Positions 7,910 through 15,532 of a stretch of DNA of 16,663 nt are shown here, piece after piece. Source of the DNA: DAIOHQ01 sp036744635. GTDB taxonomy: Bacteria; Planctomycetota; Phycisphaerae; Tepidisphaerales; Tepidisphaeraceae. The translations under genes were made by a program, and so were the position numbers. The stretch's first letter is position 1. Each line of letters starts with the position of its first letter. Location of the stretch: assembly GCA_036744635.1 (NCBI GenBank), contig DAIOHQ010000095.1:1-16663 (forward strand). Reading direction: 5' to 3'. The notes beneath the pieces were generated by a model that saw nothing but the letters and a program-made list of their open reading frames with translations, was not told the DNA's origin and searched no databases.

Positions 7910-8058
7910 CCCTCTCCCGGAGTAGGGCCTGTCGATTTAGTCGCGAAAATGGATGGCTTGGAACGAGAAATAAGGACTTACGTCTCACATGATTGATGTA
8001 ACTCCTTTGACCCAAATTCCGTGCCAGATAAATCGACAGGCCCAGTACCGGGAGAGGG
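7910..8058. repeat. Palindromic repeat (11-bp arms) interrupted by a 119-bp insertion
   Basis: The left arm CCCTCTCCCGG (7910-7920) is followed by AGTA (7921-7924). The right arm CCGGGAGAGGG (8048-8058) is preceded by AGTA (8044-8047). Removing 7925-8043 and one AGTA rejoins a perfect 11-bp stem with a four-base AGTA loop. Repeats of the CCCTCTCCC/GGGAGAGGG type are widespread in bacterial intergenic regions. Confidence 0.85.
7925..8043. mobile_element. 119-bp MITE-like element with 15-bp perfect terminal inverted repeats
   Basis: The left end GGGCCTGTCGATTTA (7925-7939) is the exact reverse complement of the right end TAAATCGACAGGCCC (8029-8043). The element is flanked on both sides by AGTA, as expected for a 4-bp target duplication. 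The interior of about 89 bp has no coding capacity, so it would be moved by a transposase encoded elsewhere. A TA duplication at a Tc1/IS630-type site is an alternative reading of the same flanks. The element lies exactly at the apex of an older palindrome. Confidence 0.8.
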
Positions 8059-8065
8059 GGTAAAA

Positions 8066-8157
8066 GGTGGGGCAGCCACAAACAAGAGTTACACCCCAAA
8101 TGGTGGGGCGCACATTACCCATTCCGGTGGTGCGGACATTCCAGTCCGCCATGGCTG
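8066..8157 (+). repeat. Degenerate and partial copies of the GGTGG hairpin repeat
   Basis: Three starts resemble the head of the 72-bp repeat: GGTGGGGCAGCC at 8066, GGTGGGGCG at 8102 and GGTGGTGCGGACATT at 8126. The last keeps the first hairpin (CGGAC 8133-8137, GTCCG 8144-8148) and continues CCATGGCTG to 8157 before diverging. The first two are only weakly matched and are called by proximity. Between this block and the full copy at 8206 lies an unrelated GCTCGC/GCGAGC hairpin. Confidence 0.55.
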
Positions 8158-8205
8158 TTCTAGCTCGCTCGCGAGCGGCGGCTCTGACACGGTGTGCTCC
8201 ATACC

Positions 8206-8277
8206 GGTGGTGCGGACATTCCTGTCCGCAATGGCTGGATGAGTGGCGGGTGTATTCGCCTGCCCGAATCCATCCAT
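8206..8277 (+). repeat. 72-bp two-hairpin intergenic repeat, copy 2
   Basis: This copy is collinear with 4243-4314 over all 72 positions, with no gaps. The first hairpin is CGGACA (8213-8218) with TGTCCG (8223-8228). The outer stem ATGGCTGGAT with ATCCATCCAT has one mismatch. The inner stem is CGGGTG with TGCCCG. Relative to copy 1, A-T pairs have become G-C pairs in the first hairpin and in the inner stem, and two other inner pairs become G-T, which would be G-U wobbles in RNA. It lies upstream of ffh. Confidence 0.85.
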
Positions 8278-8313
8278 AGTTCTTCCACAGTGGTTCAACG
8301 CGCGCTTCTGTGG

Positions 8314-8319
8314 CATAAT
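8314..8319 (+). promoter_or_regulatory. Candidate -10 box for ffh
   Basis: CATAAT lies 35 bp upstream of the ffh ATG, in the context TGTGGCATAAT. No clear -35 box is seen 17 bp upstream (TGGTTC), so the call is tentative. Confidence 0.3.
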
Positions 8320-8353
8320 CCCCCTCTCGAATTTCGATCATCAAGGACCAGCC

Positions 8354-9823
<1,470 letters not shown>

Positions 9824-9838
9824 ATTGTGTCCGACGTG

Positions 9839-9847
9839 TGATATACT
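9839..9847 (+). promoter_or_regulatory. Extended -10 promoter for the toxin-antitoxin pair, probably leaderless
   Basis: TGA followed by TATACT (9842-9847) forms an extended -10 motif. Seven bases separate it from the GTG at 9855, so transcription would start at about the first codon. There is no Shine-Dalgarno ahead of that GTG. The spacing equals that seen ahead of the cardiolipin synthase gene. Confidence 0.45.
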
Positions 9848-9854
9848 ATCCAAC

Positions 9855-10064
9855 GTGTCTATTTCAGTTCATACGCATCTGCGCTCCGCGACCATCCATC
9901 TGCCGGAAGCGGCCGCGTTGGTGGGCAAGGAAGTCCGTATCATCGTGGTGGAAGAGCCCCAAAGCCGGCCACCCCGTGATCTTTCCGCGTTGGACCGCCT
10001 CGCCGGCAAGATCGACTTGGATTATCACGCGATCGAGAACCTGCGCCGGCGGAGCATCGCATGA
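9855..10064 (+). CDS. Putative type II antitoxin (VapB-like)
   Basis: A 69-residue protein beginning VSISVHTHLRSATIHLPEAA from a GTG codon. The pattern of a short beta-rich N-terminus (SATIHLPEAAALVGKEVRII) followed by an acidic, proline-containing linker and a basic C-terminal helix fits small DNA-binding antitoxins of PIN toxins, in which the C-terminus wraps the toxin. I cannot assign a named antitoxin family. Its TGA overlaps the ATG of the downstream PIN gene by 4 nt (ATGA), the classic arrangement for translational coupling of antitoxin and toxin. An alternative TTG start at 9825 would add ten residues but would precede the likely promoter. Confidence 0.68.
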   Translation: MSISVHTHLRSATIHLPEAAALVGKEVRIIVVEEPQSRPPRDLSALDRLAGKIDLDYHAIENLRRRSIA

Positions 10065-10451
10065 TCCTGCTCGACACCTCGGTGCTCGTGCGCTATCTGA
10101 GAACGTCATCTCCAGCCATTCGGGAAGTGCTGGCATCCACCGACTGTGCCATCTGCGGAGTAACGCGTGCCGAGATATTGCATGGCGCACGAACTCCTCA
10201 AGACTCCACAAATCTATGCACGGCACTGGATGCGTTCCTTCAGATACCCATTGAGCCGCCGATCTGGGACTTGCTTTGGCCGCCATTTGGCATCTTTGCG
10301 CGCGAGCGGTTTACCCATGCCGTTTCAGGACGTGTTGCTGGCGACGGTGGCGATCAATCACGATATGGAACTCTGGTCATACGACAATCATTTTCGTGTG
10401 ATCCAAGGCGTTCTAAAAAGTCTGCGGCTCTTTGAGGGCCCGTTGGCGTGA
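10061..10451 (+). pseudogene. PIN-domain toxin (VapC-like), frameshifted
   Basis: The family are Mg2+-dependent endoribonucleases that cut tRNA, rRNA or mRNA. The first 72 residues (MILLDTSVLVRY to PPIWDLL) lie in one frame. The rest (GRHLASLRASG to the end, stop at 10449-10451) lies in the +1 frame. Skipping a single T in the TTT at 10275-10277 rejoins a 129-residue PIN domain with all four acidic residues: Asp5, Glu38, Asp90 (in PFQDVLL) and Asp108 (in YDNHF). Without the shift the first frame ends at 10435 with unrelated sequence and lacks the last two acids. The site reads CTT-TGG-C. A recent one-base insertion or an assembly error is most likely; programmed +1 shifting is possible but unsupported. 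Confidence 0.8.
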
Positions 10452-10470
10452 TGTATTAGCGCCAGCGTGT

Positions 10471-11268
10471 TCAGGAATAGCGCCCGCTACGTCGATCTTG
10501 CTGGACATCGATTTTCGCGCGAACCCGCTGGACCTCTGCCAGATCTATGGTTGCAATGATGAGCTCTTCACCAGCCCCTCCTTCCGTGATCGTCCGGCCC
10601 CACGGGTCAATCACCGCCGATCGCCCGGCATATCTGGTGATGCCCTCCGCATCGAAGCTCTCCTCTCCGCACTGATTCGTCGCCAGCACGAAAACCTGGT
10701 TCTCGATGGCGCGGGCGCGGATGAGTATCTGCCAGTGTTCCAGCCGCGCCTCCGGCCAGGCGGCGGGGAGAAGCTGCAGTTGCACGCCGCGCAGGGCATA
10801 GGCGCCGAACAGCTCGGGAAAACGCAGGTCATAGCACACCGCCAAGCCCGTCCGGCCCCAGGGCGCATCCGCCGTCACCAGTTCCGTCCCCGGCGTAACG
10901 TGCTCGTGCTCGCCCATCAGCCGAAACAGGTGCATCTTGCGATAGCTCGCCACGCGCTCGCCGGATGGGCCAAACAGGATCGACGTGTTCGCCAGCAACC
11001 CACCGGAAGCAGGCAGCGCCATCGAGCCATTGATCCAGATCGAATTTTCACGGGCAATCTCGGCGACCCGCGCGACGTCGCTTTCCATCCGCTCGCGCAG
11101 CGCGATGTTCTTTTCCCACTGAAACCCCGTCGTAAACATCTCCGGCAAACACAGCAACTCCGCGCCCCGCCCCTTCGCCTCGCCCGCCAGCACCCCCGCC
11201 TTCGCCAGATTCGCCTCCGGACCGGCCGTCGCCACCGCCATCTGTCCCAATGCCACCGTCAGCATCAT
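10471..11268 (-). CDS. Carbon-nitrogen hydrolase, nitrilase superfamily (omega-amidase / Nit-like)
   Basis: A 265-residue amidase with the Glu-Lys-Cys triad of the superfamily: Glu43 in LPEMFTTGF, Lys111 in YRKMHLF, Cys145 in AVCYDLRFPELF. Those motifs resemble omega-amidase and deaminated-glutathione-amidase enzymes (YafV/Nit2/Nit1), which hydrolyse small omega-amides such as 2-oxoglutaramate as repair enzymes. The exact substrate cannot be told. The start at 11268 has GGAGAG five bases upstream; an ATG directly after it (11265) is equally in frame. Longer versions of the frame run through the 76-bp inverted repeat at 11321-11396 and are not credible. The gene is convergent with the toxin gene (19-bp gap) and divergent from recX. 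Confidence 0.85.
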   Translation of the reverse strand: MMLTVALGQMAVATAGPEANLAKAGVLAGEAKGRGAELLCLPEMFTTGFQWEKNIALRERMESDVARVAEIARENSIWINGSMALPASGGLLANTSILFGPSGERVASYRKMHLFRLMGEHEHVTPGTELVTADAPWGRTGLAVCYDLRFPELFGAYALRGVQLQLLPAAWPEARLEHWQILIRARAIENQVFVLATNQCGEESFDAEGITRYAGRSAVIDPWGRTITEGGAGEELIIATIDLAEVQRVRAKIDVQQDRRSGRYS

Positions 11269-11320
11269 CTCATCTCTCCGATCGGTAATCGTCATGCCGC
11301 TGCCTTGTCTGACGCCCCAT

Positions 11321-11396
11321 GTCATCCTGAGGTACTCCAAAGGATCTGGCCCCGAATGGTGATCCACGCAGATTCTTCGGAGTACCTCAGAATGAC
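11321..11396. repeat. 76-bp inverted repeat, GTCATCCTGAGG family
   Basis: The left arm at 11321-11348 begins GTCATCCTGAGGTACTCC. The right arm at 11369-11396 ends GGAGTACCTCAGAATGAC. The two 28-base arms are complementary except at three positions and flank a 20-base loop. Read from the reverse strand, two of the three differences are G-U wobbles, so the reverse transcript would fold slightly better. Elements of this kind (GTCATCCTGAG...CTCAGGATGAC) are common intergenic repeats in several phyla. It lies about 53 bp upstream of the amidase start and 72 bp upstream of recX. Confidence 0.88.
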
Positions 11397-11468
11397 AGTG
11401 TCGCTGCATGACGCGGAGGCACAATCATTTCTCGCGTATCGTTTATAAATCCGCGGTAGAATGACTCC

Positions 11469-12110
11469 ATGCCGCAGATTACGAAGATCGCCGAGCAAAA
11501 GCGCCGCGCCAACCGCCGCAACATTTTTCTCGATGGCGCCTTCGCCTTTGGCTGCAACATTAACGTCGTCGCCAAATTTCATCTCCGCGAGGGGCTGTCG
11601 CTGACTGACGAGCAGATTCGCGCCATCCAGCACGGCGAAGTCAAGCAGGAGTGTTTCGACAAGGCGATGGGATATCTCCAGTCGCGCCTCCATAGCCGCA
11701 ATGAACTGCAAAAGAAGCTCATGCGCCGGGAATACGGCGATGCGGTGATTACGGCCGTGCTCGATGACCTCGCCCGTCTCGGCTATCTCGATGATGCTCG
11801 CTTCGCCCAGACCAAGGCTCAAAGCGCCGCCCAGCACAAGCACCACGGCCGCCGCCGCGCTTTCATGGAATTGCTCAAGTCCGGCGTGAAGTCGGATGTC
11901 GCCGATCAGGCGCTCAACCAGGTGTACGATGCCCATGACTCCACCGCCGCCGCCCGTGAGCTGGCGCTTAAGCAGGCCGGGCGGCTGCGCAAGCTCGATC
12001 CCGCCGTCGCCCGCCGTCGGCTCGTCGGAATGCTCCAGCGCCGTGGCTTTGATTACGATTCCATCCGGCCAGTCGTCGATGAGGTGCTCGATTCCACCGA
12101 GGAGCAGTGA
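11469..12110 (+). CDS. recX: Regulatory protein RecX
   Basis: RecX binds RecA filaments and modulates recombinase activity. The 213-residue protein is made of the three-helix repeats typical of the family: AMGYLQSRLHSRNELQKKLM near 75-93, then VITAVLDDLARLGYLDDARFAQ near 97-118, the hallmark LxxLGYLDDxxFA, and a later GMLQRRGFDYDSIRPVVDEV segment. An N-terminal extension of about 60 residues beginning MPQITKIAEQKRRANRRNIF precedes the first repeat and looks like the usual beta-rich lead-in of long RecX proteins. The ATG at 11469 lies 72 bp from the inverted repeat. recA is not adjacent. I see no obvious LexA site. Confidence 0.9.
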   Translation: MPQITKIAEQKRRANRRNIFLDGAFAFGCNINVVAKFHLREGLSLTDEQIRAIQHGEVKQECFDKAMGYLQSRLHSRNELQKKLMRREYGDAVITAVLDDLARLGYLDDARFAQTKAQSAAQHKHHGRRRAFMELLKSGVKSDVADQALNQVYDAHDSTAAARELALKQAGRLRKLDPAVARRRLVGMLQRRGFDYDSIRPVVDEVLDSTEEQ

Positions 12111-12167
12111 CCGGAAGCAGATTTACGGCAGGTAATTTTTCGGCAATTTTTGCACCCGCGCCACCCC

Positions 12168-12195
12168 TTGCGAACTCCGAGCCCTTCGCTATACT
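12168..12195 (+). promoter_or_regulatory. Candidate promoter of the rpsP-trmD-rplS cluster
   Basis: TTGCGA (12168-12173) and TATACT (12190-12195) are separated by 16 bp and would start transcription about 35 nt before rpsP. A second, overlapping possibility is TTCGCT (12185-12190) with TAAAAT (12208-12213), spacing 17. The rpsP Shine-Dalgarno GGAG lies within the resulting leader. Confidence 0.45.
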
Positions 12196-12236
12196 TTTCG
12201 ATTCGCGTAAAATTTGATTCACGGAGACCAGCGCCA

Positions 12237-12572
12237 ATGTCAGTTAAACTGCGATTGAAAAGAATGGGCCGGAAAAATGCCCCGTTTTATCGGCTCAATG
12301 CCATCGACTCGCGTTCCCCGCGGGATGGCCGCGTGATCGAGCAACTCGGCTACTACGATCCGCGCAACAAGGACAAGGCCAAGCAATTCGTGGCCGAGCT
12401 GGACCGCTGCCGCCACTGGCTGGACGTCGGCGCGATTCCATCCGAAACCGTCTCCTCGCTGCTGAAAAAGAGCGGCGTCGAGCACAAGCAGCTTCGTCTT
12501 CCCAAGCCGGGCAAGCCCAAGGCGGTGGCCCCGGCGGCAGTGGAGAAAAAGGCAGAAGCACCGACTGCATAA
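12237..12572 (+). CDS. rpsP: 30S ribosomal protein S16
   Basis: S16 is a 30S assembly protein bound to the 5' domain of 16S rRNA. The start MSVKLRLKRMGRKNAPFYRL and the segment RDGRVIEQLGYYDP are characteristic. The protein has 111 residues against about 80-90 usual. The extra length is a C-terminal Ala/Lys/Pro-rich tail from about residue 87, likely disordered. The ATG at 12237 follows GGAG ten bases upstream; the frame is open earlier to 12150 but without family sequence. It is first in the rpsP-trmD-rplS cluster. rimM, which lies between rpsP and trmD in Escherichia coli, is absent here. Confidence 0.97.
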   Translation: MSVKLRLKRMGRKNAPFYRLNAIDSRSPRDGRVIEQLGYYDPRNKDKAKQFVAELDRCRHWLDVGAIPSETVSSLLKKSGVEHKQLRLPKPGKPKAVAPAAVEKKAEAPTA

Positions 12573-12585
12573 CGAGTTAGAAAAC

Positions 12586-12614
12586 GCCCACGGAGCGATC
12601 CTCCGTGGGCTTTT
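12586..12614 (+). terminator. Terminator-like hairpin directly abutting the trmD start codon (possible attenuator)
   Basis: GCCCACGGAG (12586-12595) pairs perfectly with CTCCGTGGGC (12601-12610) around the loop CGATC, and four Ts (12611-12614) run straight into the ATG of trmD at 12615. The stem is 10 bp and GC-rich, but the T-run is short, so termination is probably partial. The only Shine-Dalgarno-like GGAG ahead of trmD is inside the left arm, 19 nt from the ATG. Confidence 0.7.
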
Positions 12615-13343
12615 ATGTCGATTCGCATTGACATCCTGACGTTGTTTCCCGAGATGTTCACCGCCGTGCTCGGGACCAGCATCCCCAAGCGAGCGGCGGA
12701 AAAAGGACTGGTCGAGTATCATCTGACCAACATCCGCGAATTTGCCGCCGACGCCCATAACTCCGTTGATGACAAGCCCTTCGGCGGCGGCCCGGGAATG
12801 GTGATGATGTGCCAGACGCTCTTCGACGCCGTCGAAAGCGTCGAGCAGCAGGACCCGCGAATCGCCACCCGGATTTTGCTCACCCCGCAAGGGCGGGTGC
12901 TGGACCAGAAGCTGGCCGAAGAATTGGCCGGCCGCGAACGGCTGCTTCTGATCGCTGGGCACTACGAAGGCTTTGACGAGCGCATCGTCGAAGGCCTGCG
13001 GCCGATGGAATTGAGCATCGGCGATTACGTACTCAGCGGCGGCGAATTGCCGGCCATGGTGCTGATTGACTGCATCGTGCGCCTGCTTCCCGGCGCGATC
13101 GGAAACGAACAAGGGGCCGCCGACGAGACTTTCGCCGATGGCCTGATCGAATATCCGCAATACACCCGCCCGCGGGAGTATCGCGGCATGAAGGTGCCCG
13201 ATGTGCTGCTGGGCGGCAACCACCAGGCGATTGCCAGGTGGCGGCTCGAGCAACGCAAGCTGCGGACGCAACAGCGCCGGCCGGATTTATGGCAGGCGTT
13301 TTTGAGCAGACAACAGCAAGATTTGGACGAAAAAGACGACTAA
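12615..13343 (+). CDS. trmD: tRNA (guanine-N1-)-methyltransferase TrmD
   Basis: TrmD methylates G37 next to the anticodon of several tRNAs using S-adenosylmethionine and prevents +1 frameshifting. The 242 residues show the SPOUT trefoil-knot signatures: PFGGGPGMV (55-63), GHYEGFDER (115-123), SIGDYVLSGGE (134-144), Asp170 in the position of the catalytic aspartate, and YPQYTRP (180-186). The start ATG at 12615 is the only one giving the conserved IRIDILTLFPEMF beginning, yet it has no usual ribosome binding site because a hairpin ends four bases before it. rplS follows after 29 bp. Expression is likely set by the upstream hairpin or by coupling. Confidence 0.97.
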   Translation: MSIRIDILTLFPEMFTAVLGTSIPKRAAEKGLVEYHLTNIREFAADAHNSVDDKPFGGGPGMVMMCQTLFDAVESVEQQDPRIATRILLTPQGRVLDQKLAEELAGRERLLLIAGHYEGFDERIVEGLRPMELSIGDYVLSGGELPAMVLIDCIVRLLPGAIGNEQGAADETFADGLIEYPQYTRPREYRGMKVPDVLLGGNHQAIARWRLEQRKLRTQQRRPDLWQAFLSRQQQDLDEKDD

Positions 13344-13372
13344 CATTGCGATTGCAGAAAGCGAAGTGTCCC

Positions 13373-13801
13373 ATGATTAACCGCATCATGAATCAGGTGG
13401 AACAGGCGTATCTCAAGAAAGACGTACCTGTCTTCGAGGTGGGTGATACGGTTGACGTCTCCACTCGCATCGTCGAGGGTGAAAAAGAGCGCCTCCAGGT
13501 CTTCTCCGGCACCGTCATCATGAAAAAGGGCCGCGGCATCAACGAAACCTTCACCGTTCGCCGCATCGTCAATAACGAAGGCGTCGAGCGCATCTTCCCG
13601 ATCCACTCCCCATTCATCGCCAAGGTGGTTGTGAAGCGCAGCGGCGAAAACCGCCGGGCCAAGCTCTTCTACCTCCGCGAGCGCGTCGGCAAGGCCGTCC
13701 GCCTCGTCGAGAAGCGCAAGATCAAGAAGGAAGAGACCCCCACAACCGCTACCCCGCCCACCAACACCGAAAACCGCGAACTGGCCGCGTCAGCTACCTG
13801 A
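13373..13801 (+). CDS. rplS: 50S ribosomal protein L19
   Basis: L19 sits at the 30S-50S interface. The 142-residue protein has the conserved VFEVGDTVDVSTRIVEGEKE, RLQVFSGTVIMKKGRG, FTVRRI and GVERIFPIHSP segments, then KLFYLRERVGKAVRL. The usual length is about 115-120 residues. The surplus is a Thr/Pro/Ala-rich C-terminal tail from about residue 120. The ATG at 13373 was chosen because MINRIMNQVEQAYLK is the family beginning; its Shine-Dalgarno is weak. No separate promoter is obvious in the 29-bp gap or just upstream. A strong terminator follows. Confidence 0.97.
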   Translation: MINRIMNQVEQAYLKKDVPVFEVGDTVDVSTRIVEGEKERLQVFSGTVIMKKGRGINETFTVRRIVNNEGVERIFPIHSPFIAKVVVKRSGENRRAKLFYLRERVGKAVRLVEKRKIKKEETPTTATPPTNTENRELAASAT

Positions 13802-13829
13802 TCCGCCTCCGACGATCGATTTTTCATCA

Positions 13830-13862
13830 GCGCCGAAGTCTTTGGACTTCGGCGCTTTTTTT
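13830..13862 (+). terminator. Intrinsic terminator after rplS
   Basis: GCGCCGAAGTC (13830-13840) and GACTTCGGCGC (13845-13855) form a perfect 11-bp stem with loop TTTG, followed by seven Ts. The last T is shared with the stop codon of the convergent glycosyltransferase gene. There is no T-run on the other side for the reverse strand, so it appears to act mainly on the ribosomal cluster. Confidence 0.93.
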
Positions 13863-15385
13863 CAGCGCGGCAGGCTATCTGGCAGGGCGGTCAGAACGAG
13901 CTGCGAGACGGTCGCCAGTCCGGGAAACGGCATCGTCGCGGTAAGCTGGGTGCTATCCAATGTCTGGAGGGCTCCGTTCCCGCGCCACTTTTCAATCAGC
14001 CACACGTTGCGGGTGGATCGCAGTTGCGCAAGCGCCTTGGCATCGGTGGGGGCGTGGAGGAAGATGATCGGCCCGGGCATGTGGTGCATGTAATGGGACA
14101 TGCCCAGGTAGAGGATATCTTCGTACCAGTCGCCGGTATCCGAGCCGGAAAAGACAATGGCATCCCCGGGCTGGGCCCGGTCCTGCACGAACCGCGCCAG
14201 GCCGCGAAAATCGGCCTTGTACGGCGTGTAGGTGTTGGGAAGTTCCAGCAGGCACGCCAGCAGCACCACCGCGGGAATCGCGTGGCGAAAGAAGCGATGC
14301 TGCCTCCCGACCGTCGCGATCAGCAGGTACATCGCCGGTGCCGCCACGAGGGTGTATCGAACCAGATCCAGCGTCCAGCTTGAGCGGCTGAGATCCAGCG
14401 CCGCCGCAACCAGAATCGGGCAACCAAGCCAGAAACTCCAAATCAAAAACGACCTGTCCCGACGTGCCAACAGCAGCAGCAGAAGATAGCCGGCCGCGCC
14501 CAGCGCGGCGATGCCCAGGTGCCCGGCCGACGGTTGGATCAGGTAACGCGCTGGCATCACGGCCGCGCGCTGCAGAATCCGCACCAGCTCGCCTTTGCCT
14601 CCCTCCAGCAGCCAGGCGGTGTCTCCGGCAAAGTGATCCCGCTGGCCCCACAGGAATGGCAGGCAAAGCACGCTGAAGAGCAGCCCGGCCAACGCCAGCG
14701 AACGAAATATCTGCCGGCGCGCCTTCCCCGACATCACCAAACCGCCATAAAGGCCGATAGCCGCCAGCGGCGCCAGCGCCAAATAATGCGTCAGCAGCAT
14801 GGCCGCGGCGCACAAGCTGAGTGCCACCGAGCGCCTGCGGGAAGGCCCGCGTTTGTGGAGCCGAACCACCACCAGCAGTGCCCCCAGTGAAAGCGCCGTC
14901 AGCAGCATGTACGAGCGCGCCTCTTGCGCGAATTTGATCTGCGGCGACGCCACCGCCATCAGCGCGGCCGCCCATAGCGCCGATGTGGCATCGTGCAATT
15001 CCAGCACCACCAGAAACAGCAGGATGATCGCCGAAAGCGAAGCCGTGATGGACAGGGACCGCAGCGCACCGTCGCTATCGCCAAAGATGTCCCGCCACAA
15101 GCGCAGCACCAGGAAATAAAGCGGAGGCTGATTCTCCTCCCGCGCCACGCTCGTCCAGACTTGCCACCATGAGTTGCCCAGACTGGTCGGGTCCAGCCGG
15201 GTGAGCGCCATGCCGGACGACTGCAGAGCCGTCCGCGGAGCGTACCCGGAGGAACACTCCATGCTGAACAGCTCGTCCATCCAGAGGCTTTGCGAATCGA
15301 CGCGATAGACCCGCAGCGCTGCCGCCACCAGCAAAATCAAGACAAGAATTTTCCATCGAGGCCGTTCACCGACTGTCTGGCGCAT
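13862..15385 (-). CDS. GT-C type membrane glycosyltransferase (GT39/PMT-like)
   Basis: A 507-residue polytopic inner-membrane protein. After the first helix (about 11-25) comes SLWMDELFS with Asp37-Glu38, the acidic pair that GT-C enzymes such as ArnT and PMT carry in the first extracytoplasmic loop. About ten further hydrophobic segments follow, among them TASLSAIILLFLVVLEL, LALAPLAAIGLYGGLV and HLGIAALGAAGYLLLLLL. A soluble C-terminal domain begins after about residue 390 (FRGLARFVQDRAQPGDAIVF). Such enzymes transfer sugars from polyprenyl phosphate to lipid or protein acceptors outside the membrane; the acceptor is unknown. The ATG at 15385 is preceded by AAGGG four bases upstream and is preferred to the in-frame TTG at 15397. 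The gene is convergent with rplS. Confidence 0.78.
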   Translation of the reverse strand: MRQTVGERPRWKILVLILLVAAALRVYRVDSQSLWMDELFSMECSSGYAPRTALQSSGMALTRLDPTSLGNSWWQVWTSVAREENQPPLYFLVLRLWRDIFGDSDGALRSLSITASLSAIILLFLVVLELHDATSALWAAALMAVASPQIKFAQEARSYMLLTALSLGALLVVVRLHKRGPSRRRSVALSLCAAAMLLTHYLALAPLAAIGLYGGLVMSGKARRQIFRSLALAGLLFSVLCLPFLWGQRDHFAGDTAWLLEGGKGELVRILQRAAVMPARYLIQPSAGHLGIAALGAAGYLLLLLLARRDRSFLIWSFWLGCPILVAAALDLSRSSWTLDLVRYTLVAAPAMYLLIATVGRQHRFFRHAIPAVVLLACLLELPNTYTPYKADFRGLARFVQDRAQPGDAIVFSGSDTGDWYEDILYLGMSHYMHHMPGPIIFLHAPTDAKALAQLRSTRNVWLIEKWRGNGALQTLDSTQLTATMPFPGLATVSQLVLTALPDSLPR

Positions 15386-15425
15386 ACGACCCTTCAACCC
15401 AAGCGATTGCCATTTCGCGCTCCGT

Positions 15426-15466
15426 AACCATCTAACGGCCGGAGTCGTGAAATATTACAGATGGTT
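15426..15466. repeat. Short inverted repeat between desaturase and glycosyltransferase genes
   Basis: AACCATCT (15426-15433) and AGATGGTT (15459-15466) are perfect 8-bp complements 25 bp apart, within the 147-bp gap between two reverse-strand genes. It could be an operator for the glycosyltransferase gene. Nothing else in the gap is recognisable as a gene. Confidence 0.35.
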
Positions 15467-15532
15467 CGCAATGTCCACCCCTGCGGAGGTATACCGGCGA
15501 ATTTCCTGATGGCTTCCCCACGGAAACACCGG

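Larger units (their letters stand above)
7768..8353. other. 586-bp divergent intergenic region rich in palindromes and repeats
   Basis: No gene is supported here. From left to right it holds two short palindromes upstream of the DUF485-symporter operon (7832-7859), an 11-bp-stem palindrome split by a 119-bp inverted-repeat element (7910-8058), degenerate and full copies of the GGTGG-type hairpin repeat (8066-8277), and the promoter region of ffh (8278-8353). Open frames through it are short or are extensions of neighbouring genes, and they translate repeat sequence. Confidence 0.8.

Noticed and set aside
8021..8242. Small forward protein ending in TFLSAMAG
   Set aside because: It is a translation of the intergenic hairpin repeat, with no ribosome binding site or family match.
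12240..13271. Reverse-strand 343-residue open frame across rpsP and trmD
   Set aside because: It spans two recognised forward genes and the hairpin between them, with no family features.
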